The notes beneath the pieces are model-generated. The model was not told where the DNA came from. It saw only the letters and a list, made by a program, of their open reading frames with translations, and made no database searches. The position numbers and the translations under genes were made by a program. A stretch of 64,000 bases of DNA from Neobacillus niacini NBRC 15566 (lineage in GTDB: Bacteria > Bacillota > Bacilli > Bacillales > Cytobacillaceae): NCBI RefSeq assembly GCF_001591505.1, contig NZ_BCVA01000015.1, forward strand, positions 44,898 through 108,897, written 5' to 3'. Shown here piece by piece: positions 56,660-64,000 of this stretch (its first letter is position 1; every line of letters begins with the position of its first letter).

Positions 56660-57326
56660 TTTGAAGTTTTCTGGATATTTCAGCATTTGCATCTATTACA
56701 TATAGGAGATTTATGCTAAAAATTTTACAGGGCACGCTTATTTCGGAAGAATGCGGAGTGCTATTTTAAAGGGGAAATGCCAAAGAGTGATGACCCTTGT
56801 CCGTACGGAAACAGAAAAAATACAAACAATATTGTGCAGATTTACTTTTGTATCGATTGAATAAAAAGGAACTAGGGTCTTTAGTATACTCATGACGCTT
56901 TAAATATTTATTATTGAAGGATTAGTCCTTTAATAGATGTACTAGGTATATACAAGTTTCAGTCCAAGAAGACTTGGTGCCATCTTCGACAATATAGATT
57001 CCTCCGACCTGGTATCTCCTATCCTAATCTCTCAAATCTGCTTTGTCTTGCCAGTATTCCGCAGTAGTGCAACATTTTTTCAAATTCCATTATTTCTGTA
57101 TTGAAGCAATTTCCAATGAACTAATTATAGAAAGGGTGGAAAAACCTTATTACATTTTTCTAGTCCATTGACGGAGCATACGGTTCGGAATATTGTAGGG
57201 AAAAGTGGATTGATAGAGTATTCGAAAAAATGACAGCGCTACCCATATCTTAATTGGGTTGAAAAGGTAGAAGGAAGCTCGCTCAAAAAAGCTTCAATAT
57301 AAAAACTAGAATAGGAGAGATGGAAA
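56660..57326. other. 667-bp non-coding stretch before the second GH85 gene
   Basis: No intact gene is visible. At 56777-56895 two frames joined by one base give MPKSDDPCPYGNRKK and YKQYCADLLLYRLNKKELGS, a degenerate copy of a SEC-C zinc motif (normally CPCGSGKKYKQCC). It is behind AAAGGGG, but a missing base in a run of A breaks it. The remainder is AT-rich with no recognised motif until the operator at 57231. Confidence 0.45.
57231..57244 (+). promoter_or_regulatory. Cre-like operator upstream of the second GH85 gene
   Basis: TGACAGCGCTACCC shares its first eight bases with the site before the GH38 operon (TGACAGCGTTTTCG) and partly fits the catabolite-responsive pattern. It lies 83 bp before the start codon. 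The right half is degenerate. Confidence 0.35.
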
Positions 57327-59993
57327 ATGATTGATTGGAAGAAAAGCCAATTGTTGATGGCTGCCTTTTTCGGCTTGTGTTTCATCCTGTTATGGCCGAA
57401 TGCAAGCTTTGCGAAACAACCAGAATCATCTTACTGGTATCCTGAACAACTATTAAACTGGACTCCAGAGAAGGATCCAAGCGCTGTGTATAACCGCAGC
57501 CAGATTCCACTAGCCAACCGGGAAGTGTTATACCAAATCAATGAACATGCACAATCTGATGCAAAGTTAGTGGCTTTGTCTGCCTTAAACCCTACGACGA
57601 GCGGGGTGCCTTCTCAAGGCGGGAAGGATTTTTATGCAAATACCTTTAGTTATTGGCAGTACGTTGATCTCATGGTGTATTGGGCTGGCTCTGCCGGTGA
57701 AGGTATTATTGTGCCGCCAAGTGCAGATGTGATTGACGCTGCCCATAAAAACGGCGTACCGATTTTAGGAAACGTTTTCTTCCCTCCTGCTGTTTATGGC
57801 GGAAAGGCTGAATGGGTCAGCCAAATGCTTGCTCAGCAGGCAGATGGATCCTTCCCTGCAGCGGACAAACTGTTAGAAGTTGCAAACTACTATGGGTTTG
57901 ACGGCTGGTTCATTAACCAAGAAACCGAAGGCGGAAACGCTCAGACTGCTGAAAAAATGCAGGAATTCCTAGTGTATCTTCAAAAACATAAACAGAAAGA
58001 TATGCACATTATGTGGTACGATTCGATGACGAAGGACGGACAGATTGATTGGCAAAATGCTTTAACGGATAAAAATAGCAGCTTTTTACAGGATGGCAAC
58101 AAACGTGTTTCTGACAGCATGTTTTTAAACTTTTGGTGGCGTGATCAACAATCATCCGCTGCAAAAGCGAAAGAACTCGGCAGAAGCCCATATGACTTGT
58201 TTACAGGGATTGATGTGGAAGCGAAAGGAACAAGCACAAATATTCCATGGCAGGGAATCCTCCCTGAGGGCAAGGCACCAGTAACATCTTTAGGCATTTA
58301 TCGTCCGGACTGGGCGTTTAAAACATCTGAAACAATGGAACAGTTTTATCAAAAGGAAAATGAATTCTGGGTTGGCAAATCCGCAAATCCTGCGTCAACA
58401 AATGATAACGGTGCGTGGAAAGGAATGGCACATTATTTCACAGCCAAAACCGCCATTGAGAAATTGCCATTCGTCACTCATTTTAATACAGGCAGCGGGA
58501 AGTTTTTCGCTGTTGATGGGAAACAGGTAAGCGAACAGTCATGGAATAACCGCAGTCTTCAGGATATTCTGCCGACCTGGCGCTGGCTGAAAGAGGGCGG
58601 ACAAGCTGTTGGCGTTGATTTTGATTGGGAAACTTCTTATTACGGCGGAAGCTCATTAAAGCTTTCAGGTGCTATTGATGCAAACAATCCAACACATATT
58701 AAACTTTATAAAACCAATCTGCCGATTCAAAAGGAAACGGAAATCGCCTTGACATACAAGACAGATTTGAAAAAGCCAAACATGAAGCTTGGGATCAGTT
58801 TTACCGACACACCTAATCAATTTATCTATTTCGATGTGAAAAAACAAAGTCATAATCAATGGATAACCGAGACGGTTAAACTGAAAAAATTTAGCGGTAA
58901 AAACATTGCAGCCATCTCGCTATTAATTGAAAGTGACAACGAGGTGAAAGACTTTACAACAAATATTGGAGAAATTAAGGTTTATAACAAGCAAGAGAAG
59001 CCTCATGCTATTCATTCTCCAAAGCAGGGAAGGGTAAGTAAGATTGAGTTTACCAAAGGAATTTATGCAGATGCCGCGCTTATTTGGGAACCGTCTGATT
59101 CCGATGTGAGTCACTATGAAATTTACCGGACGCTGCCAAACAATGAGAAGGAATTTGTCGGTGCTACGCCGAATCATGTGTATTACCTTTCCAATTTAAA
59201 GCGGGATGGGAAAGAAACTATCACCAATTTAGAAATTGTTGCGGTGAACAAAGAATTCAAACGAAGCAAGCCTGCGGCTGTTAAGTTTGAATGGCCGCCA
59301 TATCCAAAGCCAGAAGCAGATTTCCGGACTGATCAAACGGTAGCGGCACCGGGAGAGAAGATTCAATTTTTCAACACATCTTCGGAGGTAACGGACGCAG
59401 TGGAATGGCATTTTGAAGGTGGAACACCATCTGTGAGCATGGAGGAAAACCCGGTTGTCATCTATGAGAAAGAAGGCGTTTATCCTGTTACCCTAATTGC
59501 GAAAAACAGTGAAGGTGAAAGTGTCCTGACAAAGGAAGCGATGATTACCATTTCCGAAGCAGCAAAGGATATTAAAAATATTGCGTTGAATAAGATGGCC
59601 ATTGCGAGTGGACAATGTGCTCCGAGTGAAGCGGCACAATATGCTTTTGACGGGAACGTAAAAAGTAAATGGTGCGCATTAGGGGATGCGCCTCATTGGT
59701 TAAAGGTGGATCTTGGCAGTCAATATGCTATTTCAAAATTTGTTGTTCATCACGCACAAGCTGGCGGGGAGCCGGGTGCCTTTAATACCCAGGCATTTAG
59801 AATTGAAGTAAGTACGGATGGTGAAAACTGGACAGAGGCAGTGAGGGTAACAGATAATACAGCAGCTGTCTCAGAACACAGCATTACCTTGACGAATGCA
59901 CGCTATGTCCGATTATGGACTGACAAGCCAACACAAGGCAGCGACCAAGCTGCTAGAATTTATGATTTCGAGGTTCATGGATTTCAAAAATAG
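57327..59993 (+). CDS. Secreted endo-beta-N-acetylglucosaminidase, GH85 (second copy, with PKD and CBM32-like domains)
   Basis: Exported ENGase of 888 residues. The signal peptide ends near WPNASFAKQ (about residue 29). The GH85 barrel covers about 40-410 and has VDLMVYWAGSAGEGI and the catalytic GWFINQET with Asn197 and Glu199. Beta-sandwich domains follow, then a PKD domain at about 661-740 (VEWHFEGGTPSVS, NPVVIYEKEGVYPVTL) and a CBM32-like discoidin domain at about 751-888 (YAFDGNVKSKWCAL, HHAQAGGEPGAFN). The first GH85 enzyme lacks the PKD domain, so the two differ in architecture and perhaps in glycan preference. ATG is preceded by ATAGGAGAG. It ends in its own terminator. Confidence 0.94.
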   Translation: MIDWKKSQLLMAAFFGLCFILLWPNASFAKQPESSYWYPEQLLNWTPEKDPSAVYNRSQIPLANREVLYQINEHAQSDAKLVALSALNPTTSGVPSQGGKDFYANTFSYWQYVDLMVYWAGSAGEGIIVPPSADVIDAAHKNGVPILGNVFFPPAVYGGKAEWVSQMLAQQADGSFPAADKLLEVANYYGFDGWFINQETEGGNAQTAEKMQEFLVYLQKHKQKDMHIMWYDSMTKDGQIDWQNALTDKNSSFLQDGNKRVSDSMFLNFWWRDQQSSAAKAKELGRSPYDLFTGIDVEAKGTSTNIPWQGILPEGKAPVTSLGIYRPDWAFKTSETMEQFYQKENEFWVGKSANPASTNDNGAWKGMAHYFTAKTAIEKLPFVTHFNTGSGKFFAVDGKQVSEQSWNNRSLQDILPTWRWLKEGGQAVGVDFDWETSYYGGSSLKLSGAIDANNPTHIKLYKTNLPIQKETEIALTYKTDLKKPNMKLGISFTDTPNQFIYFDVKKQSHNQWITETVKLKKFSGKNIAAISLLIESDNEVKDFTTNIGEIKVYNKQEKPHAIHSPKQGRVSKIEFTKGIYADAALIWEPSDSDVSHYEIYRTLPNNEKEFVGATPNHVYYLSNLKRDGKETITNLEIVAVNKEFKRSKPAAVKFEWPPYPKPEADFRTDQTVAAPGEKIQFFNTSSEVTDAVEWHFEGGTPSVSMEENPVVIYEKEGVYPVTLIAKNSEGESVLTKEAMITISEAAKDIKNIALNKMAIASGQCAPSEAAQYAFDGNVKSKWCALGDAPHWLKVDLGSQYAISKFVVHHAQAGGEPGAFNTQAFRIEVSTDGENWTEAVRVTDNTAAVSEHSITLTNARYVRLWTDKPTQGSDQAARIYDFEVHGFQK

Positions 59994-60007
59994 TTGTTAA
60001 TAGCTGT

Positions 60008-60058
60008 AAAGGGTTGGTCCTTCGCTGCTTTTATCCAGCGGGGGACTATCCCTTTTTT
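60008..60058 (+). terminator. Terminator after the second GH85 gene
   Basis: AAAGGG, a TCC block and CGCTG pair with CAGCG, GGA and CCCTTT respectively around a loop of about six bases, with small internal loops, and a T-run follows. Good intrinsic terminator. Confidence 0.8.
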
Positions 60059-60208
60059 AATGTTGACCCTTACGTAGAAAAAGCAATTAATAGCCAAGTT
60101 TAATATTGTTGAAATTTCGGAAGCTGAAATATTAAAATATCGAAATAAATTTGGAGTTTTCATTATATGATTAAAGGTATGAAATTTTATCTTAAAGAGG
60201 AGGAAGCA

Positions 60209-61963
60209 ATGTCTGTTTTTAAAAAGTTAAAGTCCTTCTATCTTCCTTATAAAAAGGATTTCATCTGGTCAACGCTCTTTTTAATGATTATGGCAGGGAT
60301 TACGGTTGTTTATCCGATTATTTTGCAGTTGACCATTGATGAAGTAGTTTTAGGCGGACAATATAGCTGGGTGCCTTGGATTTCCTTAGGATTTATCGCG
60401 GTGATGGCAGTCAAAGGATTGTCGGCCTTCATTCAGCATTATTTAGCGGATATGTTTGGCATAAAATCCGTGTACAGTTTGCGAAACGCTCTGTATGAGA
60501 AATTGCAGCGACTGTCATTCAGTTACTATGATAATGCAAAGACAGGAGATTTAATGTCACGCTTAACAGCGGATGTTGAAGGATTTCGTTTTTTTGTATC
60601 ATTCGGATTTGCGGAGGTTCTGCGTTTTGTCATTGTAGTCGGAGCCAGTTTATGTGTAATGTTGTATTATTCTGTGTCCCTCACGTTGGTTACCATTATG
60701 GCTTTACCGTTTATTAGCATTGCAGTGTACAAATTCGACAAGGCTGTACATCCTGCTTTTCGTGGAATTCGCGAATCATTTGGGCGCTTAAATACAAAGG
60801 TACAAGAAAATATCAGCGGCATACATACCGTTAAAGCTTTATCCAAAGAACAGGTGGAGATTGAACGGTTTAATCAGTCCAATCAAGACTACAGAAGCAA
60901 ACAGCTTTATACGGCTTCCATTTGGGCGAAGTACTTCCCGCTGATGGAGTTGATTGGAAATATTTCAGTTGTACTATTACTAGGTTTCGGTGGCTATCAA
61001 GTCATCAATGGCAGCTTAAAACCAGGTGAACTAGTCGCATTTTACAGCCTGATTTGGTATATTTTATGGCCGATTATGCATCTCGGTTTCACTATTAATA
61101 TGTTTTCTCAGGCAAAGGCTTCCGGTGAGAGGCTCTTAGAAATTTTAGAAGCCGAGGAAACCATTTTTGATGAAGAAGATGTAAGGAGCTCCGAAAAAAT
61201 TGATGGTGATGTTGCATTTCAAAATGTAACCTTTCAGTATCAAAATGAGGATACACATGCTCTCTGTCAGATCAGTTTCAATGCACCTTCTGGTTCAACC
61301 ATAGGTTTAATTGGGGCCACAGGTGCTGGAAAAACCAGTATCATCCAGCTTCTGTCACGCTTTTACGAACCGACAAGCGGGGATATTCTAATCGATGGCC
61401 GTCCAATTAAGGAATATGGGTTAAAAACCTTAAGATCTCAGATTGGAGTAGTATTGCAGGAGACCTTTCTCTTTTCATCAACGGTTAAAGCTAATATTGC
61501 ATATGGGAATCCGGAGGCATCAATAGAAGAAATTATTGACGCTGCTAAACGTGCCGACGCTCATGGATTTATTATGGAGCTCCCAGATGGATATAACACG
61601 ATGCTAGGGGAGAGAGGAATGGGTCTTTCTGGAGGGCAAAAGCAGCGGATTGCCATTGCCCGGGCCATCTGTACGAATCCAAGCATTCTCATCTTAGATG
61701 ATGCAACAAGCGCTGTAGACATGCAAACAGAATTTCACATTCAACAAGCACTTCAAGAAGTCATGAAGGGGAGAACAACCTTTATTATTGCCCACCGTAT
61801 TTCTTCGCTGCAGCATGCAGATGAAATCTTGGTCTTGGACAACGGAAGCATTGTTGAACGAGGAACACATGAGCAGCTTCTAGCCAGTAATGGAGCATAT
61901 CGAAGAATTTATGATATTCAGTATCAAGACCAAAAGACTATTATGCAAAAGGCAGCAAGGTAG
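60209..61963 (+). CDS. ABC exporter half-transporter (degenerate-site subunit)
   Basis: A 584-residue fusion of a six-helix membrane domain (about 1-320) and an ATPase domain. Walker A is GATGAGKTS near residue 369, the signature LSGGQ is intact near 473, and Walker B reads ILILDDATS, with Asp498 where a catalytic Glu is usual. The next gene has an intact Glu but an altered signature, so the pair looks like a heterodimer with one degenerate ATP site. ATG 60209 is preferred (AGAGGAGG five bases upstream) over an ATG at 60167 with no such site. Resembles the Bacillus YfiB/YfiC or BmrC/BmrD drug exporters; the cargo is unknown. Confidence 0.9.
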   Translation: MSVFKKLKSFYLPYKKDFIWSTLFLMIMAGITVVYPIILQLTIDEVVLGGQYSWVPWISLGFIAVMAVKGLSAFIQHYLADMFGIKSVYSLRNALYEKLQRLSFSYYDNAKTGDLMSRLTADVEGFRFFVSFGFAEVLRFVIVVGASLCVMLYYSVSLTLVTIMALPFISIAVYKFDKAVHPAFRGIRESFGRLNTKVQENISGIHTVKALSKEQVEIERFNQSNQDYRSKQLYTASIWAKYFPLMELIGNISVVLLLGFGGYQVINGSLKPGELVAFYSLIWYILWPIMHLGFTINMFSQAKASGERLLEILEAEETIFDEEDVRSSEKIDGDVAFQNVTFQYQNEDTHALCQISFNAPSGSTIGLIGATGAGKTSIIQLLSRFYEPTSGDILIDGRPIKEYGLKTLRSQIGVVLQETFLFSSTVKANIAYGNPEASIEEIIDAAKRADAHGFIMELPDGYNTMLGERGMGLSGGQKQRIAIARAICTNPSILILDDATSAVDMQTEFHIQQALQEVMKGRTTFIIAHRISSLQHADEILVLDNGSIVERGTHEQLLASNGAYRRIYDIQYQDQKTIMQKAAR

Positions 61964-61971
61964 GTGAAAAT

Positions 61972-63780
61972 ATGAGAGAGATTCAGAGGAATAAACAGAT
62001 ATTGGAGCGGTTTCACTACTCGCAGGATCAGGTGATTGATAAATCATTTAACTGGAAACAAATGTGGCGGTTATTACAATATATAAAACCATATGCAAAG
62101 AATTTACTGCCGCTCTCGTTCATGACCGTAATCATTTCAGCAGCGATCCGCCTGCTTATTCCTATTTTGATTGGGGTGTATACTCTTGACCGCGCCCTTA
62201 TTGAAAAAGATACAACTCTATTAATTCAGCTTGTATCTATCATTACCGGGTTATATGTATTGTCCTATATCGTCAATGCATTAAGGATCCGCTGGATGAA
62301 CCAGCTGGGGCAAAATGTCATTTATGATTTGCGTAAACACTTATTTACACATGTACAGTCCCTATCCCACCGATTCTTTGACCAGCGCTCAGCCGGGTCT
62401 ATTCTTGTGAGGATTATGAATGACATTAACTCCCTGCAGGAGTTGTTTACAAACGGGGTTATTAATCTATTAACAGATATTCTCTTATTGGTTGCAACTA
62501 TTTTTATTTTGTTTTCAATCAATGCGAAACTTACGATTGCTATCATGGTCATCCTGCCGATCATGTTTTTCATCTCTACAAACCTGCGTAAAAAAATCCG
62601 CTTGTCTTGGCAACAGGTGCGTTTAATCCAGTCAAAGATAAACTCACATTTAAATGAAAGTATTCAAGGCATTCGCGTTACGCAGACATTTACTCAAGAA
62701 TCAGAAAACAACCAATTCTTTAAGGAAATGAATAAAGATAACTTCGTAACTTGGCAGCAAGCGGTCCGGAAAAATGCCATGTTTGGCCCATTTGTTGAAA
62801 TAACAAATGCTATCGGTACAGCTATACTCATCTGGTATGGGGCGGTTCTTATCATGAACGGGGAATGTACCATTGGCGAATTTGTCTCCTTTGCCTTTTA
62901 TTTAGGAATGTTCTGGGAGCCAATATCCAGAATGGGTCAGTTGTATAACCAGCTTTTGATTGGAATGGCGTCATCTGAGCGGATATTTGAGTTTTTAGAT
63001 GAACGACCGATTGTGGCAGAGGCTGCTAAGCCGTTGGTACTTCCCTCCATCGAGGGAAATATTGATTTTGAGGATGTAGAATTCTCCTATAACGCAGAAC
63101 GAAAAGCGTTAAACGGCATTTCTTTTTCTATCAAAGCGGGTCAGACAGTAGCTCTTGTTGGACACACGGGCTCTGGAAAGACGACCATTGCGAATTTAGT
63201 CAGCCGATTTTATGATGCGACTGCAGGTGTGGTCAAAATTGATAACCATCCGATTCAAGAACTGTCTATTGCAAATCTTCGTTCACAAATTAGCGTGGTC
63301 CTGCAGGATACATTTATCTTTTCAGGGACTATTATGGAAAACATTCGGTTTGGGAACCCGCGGGCGAGTGATGAAGAAGTAATTGCCGCAGCAAAAGCAG
63401 TAGGGGCGGATACATTCATAACTAAGCTTTCCAATGGCTATCAAACAGAGGTTGAAGAGCGGGGGAATATTCTGTCTGTTGGTGAACGCCAGCTGCTCTC
63501 CTTCGCGAGGGCACTCCTAGCGTATCCGAAAATCCTTATCCTTGATGAAGCAACTGCCAGTATTGATACAGAGACGGAAGTAAAGATACAAAATGCCCTA
63601 AGGACTTTATTAAAAGGAAGAACAGCGATTATGATTGCGCATAGGCTCTCAACTATTAGAGAAGCTGATAAGATCATTGTCCTAGACCACGGGAAAATCC
63701 TGGAGCAGGGAAATCATGAGCAATTAATGGAGAAGCAAGGGGTTTACTATGAATTGGTAAGGGCGCAATATAAGATCTAA
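61972..63780 (+). CDS. ABC exporter half-transporter (partner subunit)
   Basis: A 602-residue half-transporter. The membrane domain of about 340 residues has a 45-residue cytoplasmic N-terminal extension. The ATPase has Walker A GHTGSGKTT, signature LSVGE at 501-505 instead of LSGGQ, and Walker B ILILDEATAS with catalytic Glu526. The altered signature would pair with the Asp-type Walker B of the 60209 protein to form the non-hydrolysing site. AGGTAGGTG precedes the ATG and the gap to the partner is 8 bp. Probably a multidrug or lipid exporter; there is no evident link to glycan use. Confidence 0.9.
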   Translation: MREIQRNKQILERFHYSQDQVIDKSFNWKQMWRLLQYIKPYAKNLLPLSFMTVIISAAIRLLIPILIGVYTLDRALIEKDTTLLIQLVSIITGLYVLSYIVNALRIRWMNQLGQNVIYDLRKHLFTHVQSLSHRFFDQRSAGSILVRIMNDINSLQELFTNGVINLLTDILLLVATIFILFSINAKLTIAIMVILPIMFFISTNLRKKIRLSWQQVRLIQSKINSHLNESIQGIRVTQTFTQESENNQFFKEMNKDNFVTWQQAVRKNAMFGPFVEITNAIGTAILIWYGAVLIMNGECTIGEFVSFAFYLGMFWEPISRMGQLYNQLLIGMASSERIFEFLDERPIVAEAAKPLVLPSIEGNIDFEDVEFSYNAERKALNGISFSIKAGQTVALVGHTGSGKTTIANLVSRFYDATAGVVKIDNHPIQELSIANLRSQISVVLQDTFIFSGTIMENIRFGNPRASDEEVIAAAKAVGADTFITKLSNGYQTEVEERGNILSVGERQLLSFARALLAYPKILILDEATASIDTETEVKIQNALRTLLKGRTAIMIAHRLSTIREADKIIVLDHGKILEQGNHEQLMEKQGVYYELVRAQYKI

Positions 63781-63884
63781 ATCCGTTTCTTTCTGCTCGT
63801 TTTTTCGTCATCAAGTAATTGACATGATTGGTGGATGTTCACACAAAACTCCAGTATTTAGAGGAGTAGAAATGAAGTCAAAGC

Positions 63885-63920
63885 AAAAAGACGATTCGGT
63901 CTTCCTCGAATCGTCTTTTT
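63885..63920 (+). terminator. Terminator with the same stem as at 17206
   Basis: Arms AAAAAGACGATTCG and CGAATCGTCTTTTT enclose an 8-nt loop. The stem matches that of the terminator at 17206-17244. It lies inside a 20-codon frame (63872-63934) with a good AGAGGAG in front, whose product I do not recognise. The last 80 bases of the window hold nothing I can name. Confidence 0.8.
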
Positions 63921-64000
63921 GTTCTTTCAACTAAAATCTTGAGCATATCTGTGAACTTGGTACTAATCTTAGGTGCCGCAAGAGTGTTAGTCCATAGTCT

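Overview
The window looks like chromosome of a low-G+C, spore-former-type Firmicute, most likely Bacillaceae. The signs are strong GGAGG-type ribosome binding sites, frequent TTG/GTG starts, Cys-lipobox binding proteins, YesM/YesN-type regulators, YesL (DUF624) proteins and Bacillus-like intrinsic terminators. I see no tRNA, rRNA, phage, insertion sequence or CRISPR. Almost every gene concerns the capture and breakdown of host or environmental glycans.

Layout. (1) 22-4881: a family-1 sugar ABC importer (lipoprotein and two permeases) plus a Cys-type sulfatase. (2) 5136-8345: a LacZ-type GH2 beta-galactosidase. (3) 8493-13754: a GH29 alpha-L-fucosidase followed by two alternating pairs of a Gfo/Idh/MocA oxidoreductase and a sugar-phosphate-isomerase-like TIM barrel. 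(4) 13763-14395: a tandem array of nine 52-bp palindromic units lying between two halves of what looks like one bidirectional terminator. (5) 14402-17194: an ABC-2 exporter and a DoxX-like membrane protein. (6) 17255-23824: divergent secreted enzymes, a GH84 N-acetylglucosaminidase (-) and a GH85 endo-beta-N-acetylglucosaminidase (+). (7) 24086-33848: a probable operon GH38 - GH125 - YesL - GH20 - GH38. (8) 34029-40879: an LplB/YtcP-type ABC importer and a YesM/YesN two-component system. (9) 40923-47505: GH1, ROK kinase, MFS carrier, a frameshifted EEP-family gene, a second ROK kinase and mannose-6-phosphate isomerase, with ROK gene debris between. (10) 47506-48782: a decayed stretch holding remains of a GH4 (melA-like) gene. 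(11) 48783-56659: a LacI regulator, a third Gfo/Idh enzyme, a third ABC importer, a metallophosphoesterase and a second YesL protein. (12) 57327-59993: a second secreted GH85 enzyme with PKD and CBM32-like domains. (13) 60209-63780: a heterodimeric ABC exporter.

How it fits together (inference from family knowledge). The secreted GH85 enzymes would cut the chitobiose core of N-glycans, and the GH84 enzyme would trim exposed GlcNAc. One or more of the three importers would bring in the freed oligosaccharides. No importer ATPase is encoded here, so a shared MsmX-type ATPase elsewhere is needed. Inside the cell, GH2 (Gal), GH29 (Fuc), GH20 (GlcNAc), two GH38 and GH125 (alpha-Man) and perhaps GH1 (the remaining beta-linked unit) would dismantle the antennae. 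ROK kinases and ManA would carry the sugars to fructose-6-phosphate. The gene set resembles the pneumococcal N-glycan locus. The oxidoreductase/isomerase pairs beside the fucosidase are the least expected part and could be an oxidation-elimination route.

Regulation. CcpA/LacI-like palindromes sit at or near the predicted promoters of at least six units (GH84, both GH85 genes, the GH38 operon and two ABC operons). The GH84 transcript appears to start just upstream of an intrinsic terminator, which suggests attenuation. Two predicted promoters (GH84 and the 50293 operon) share the same TTGACC-18 bp layout with the operator inside the spacer. All functions are read from sequence patterns only; no database search was possible.
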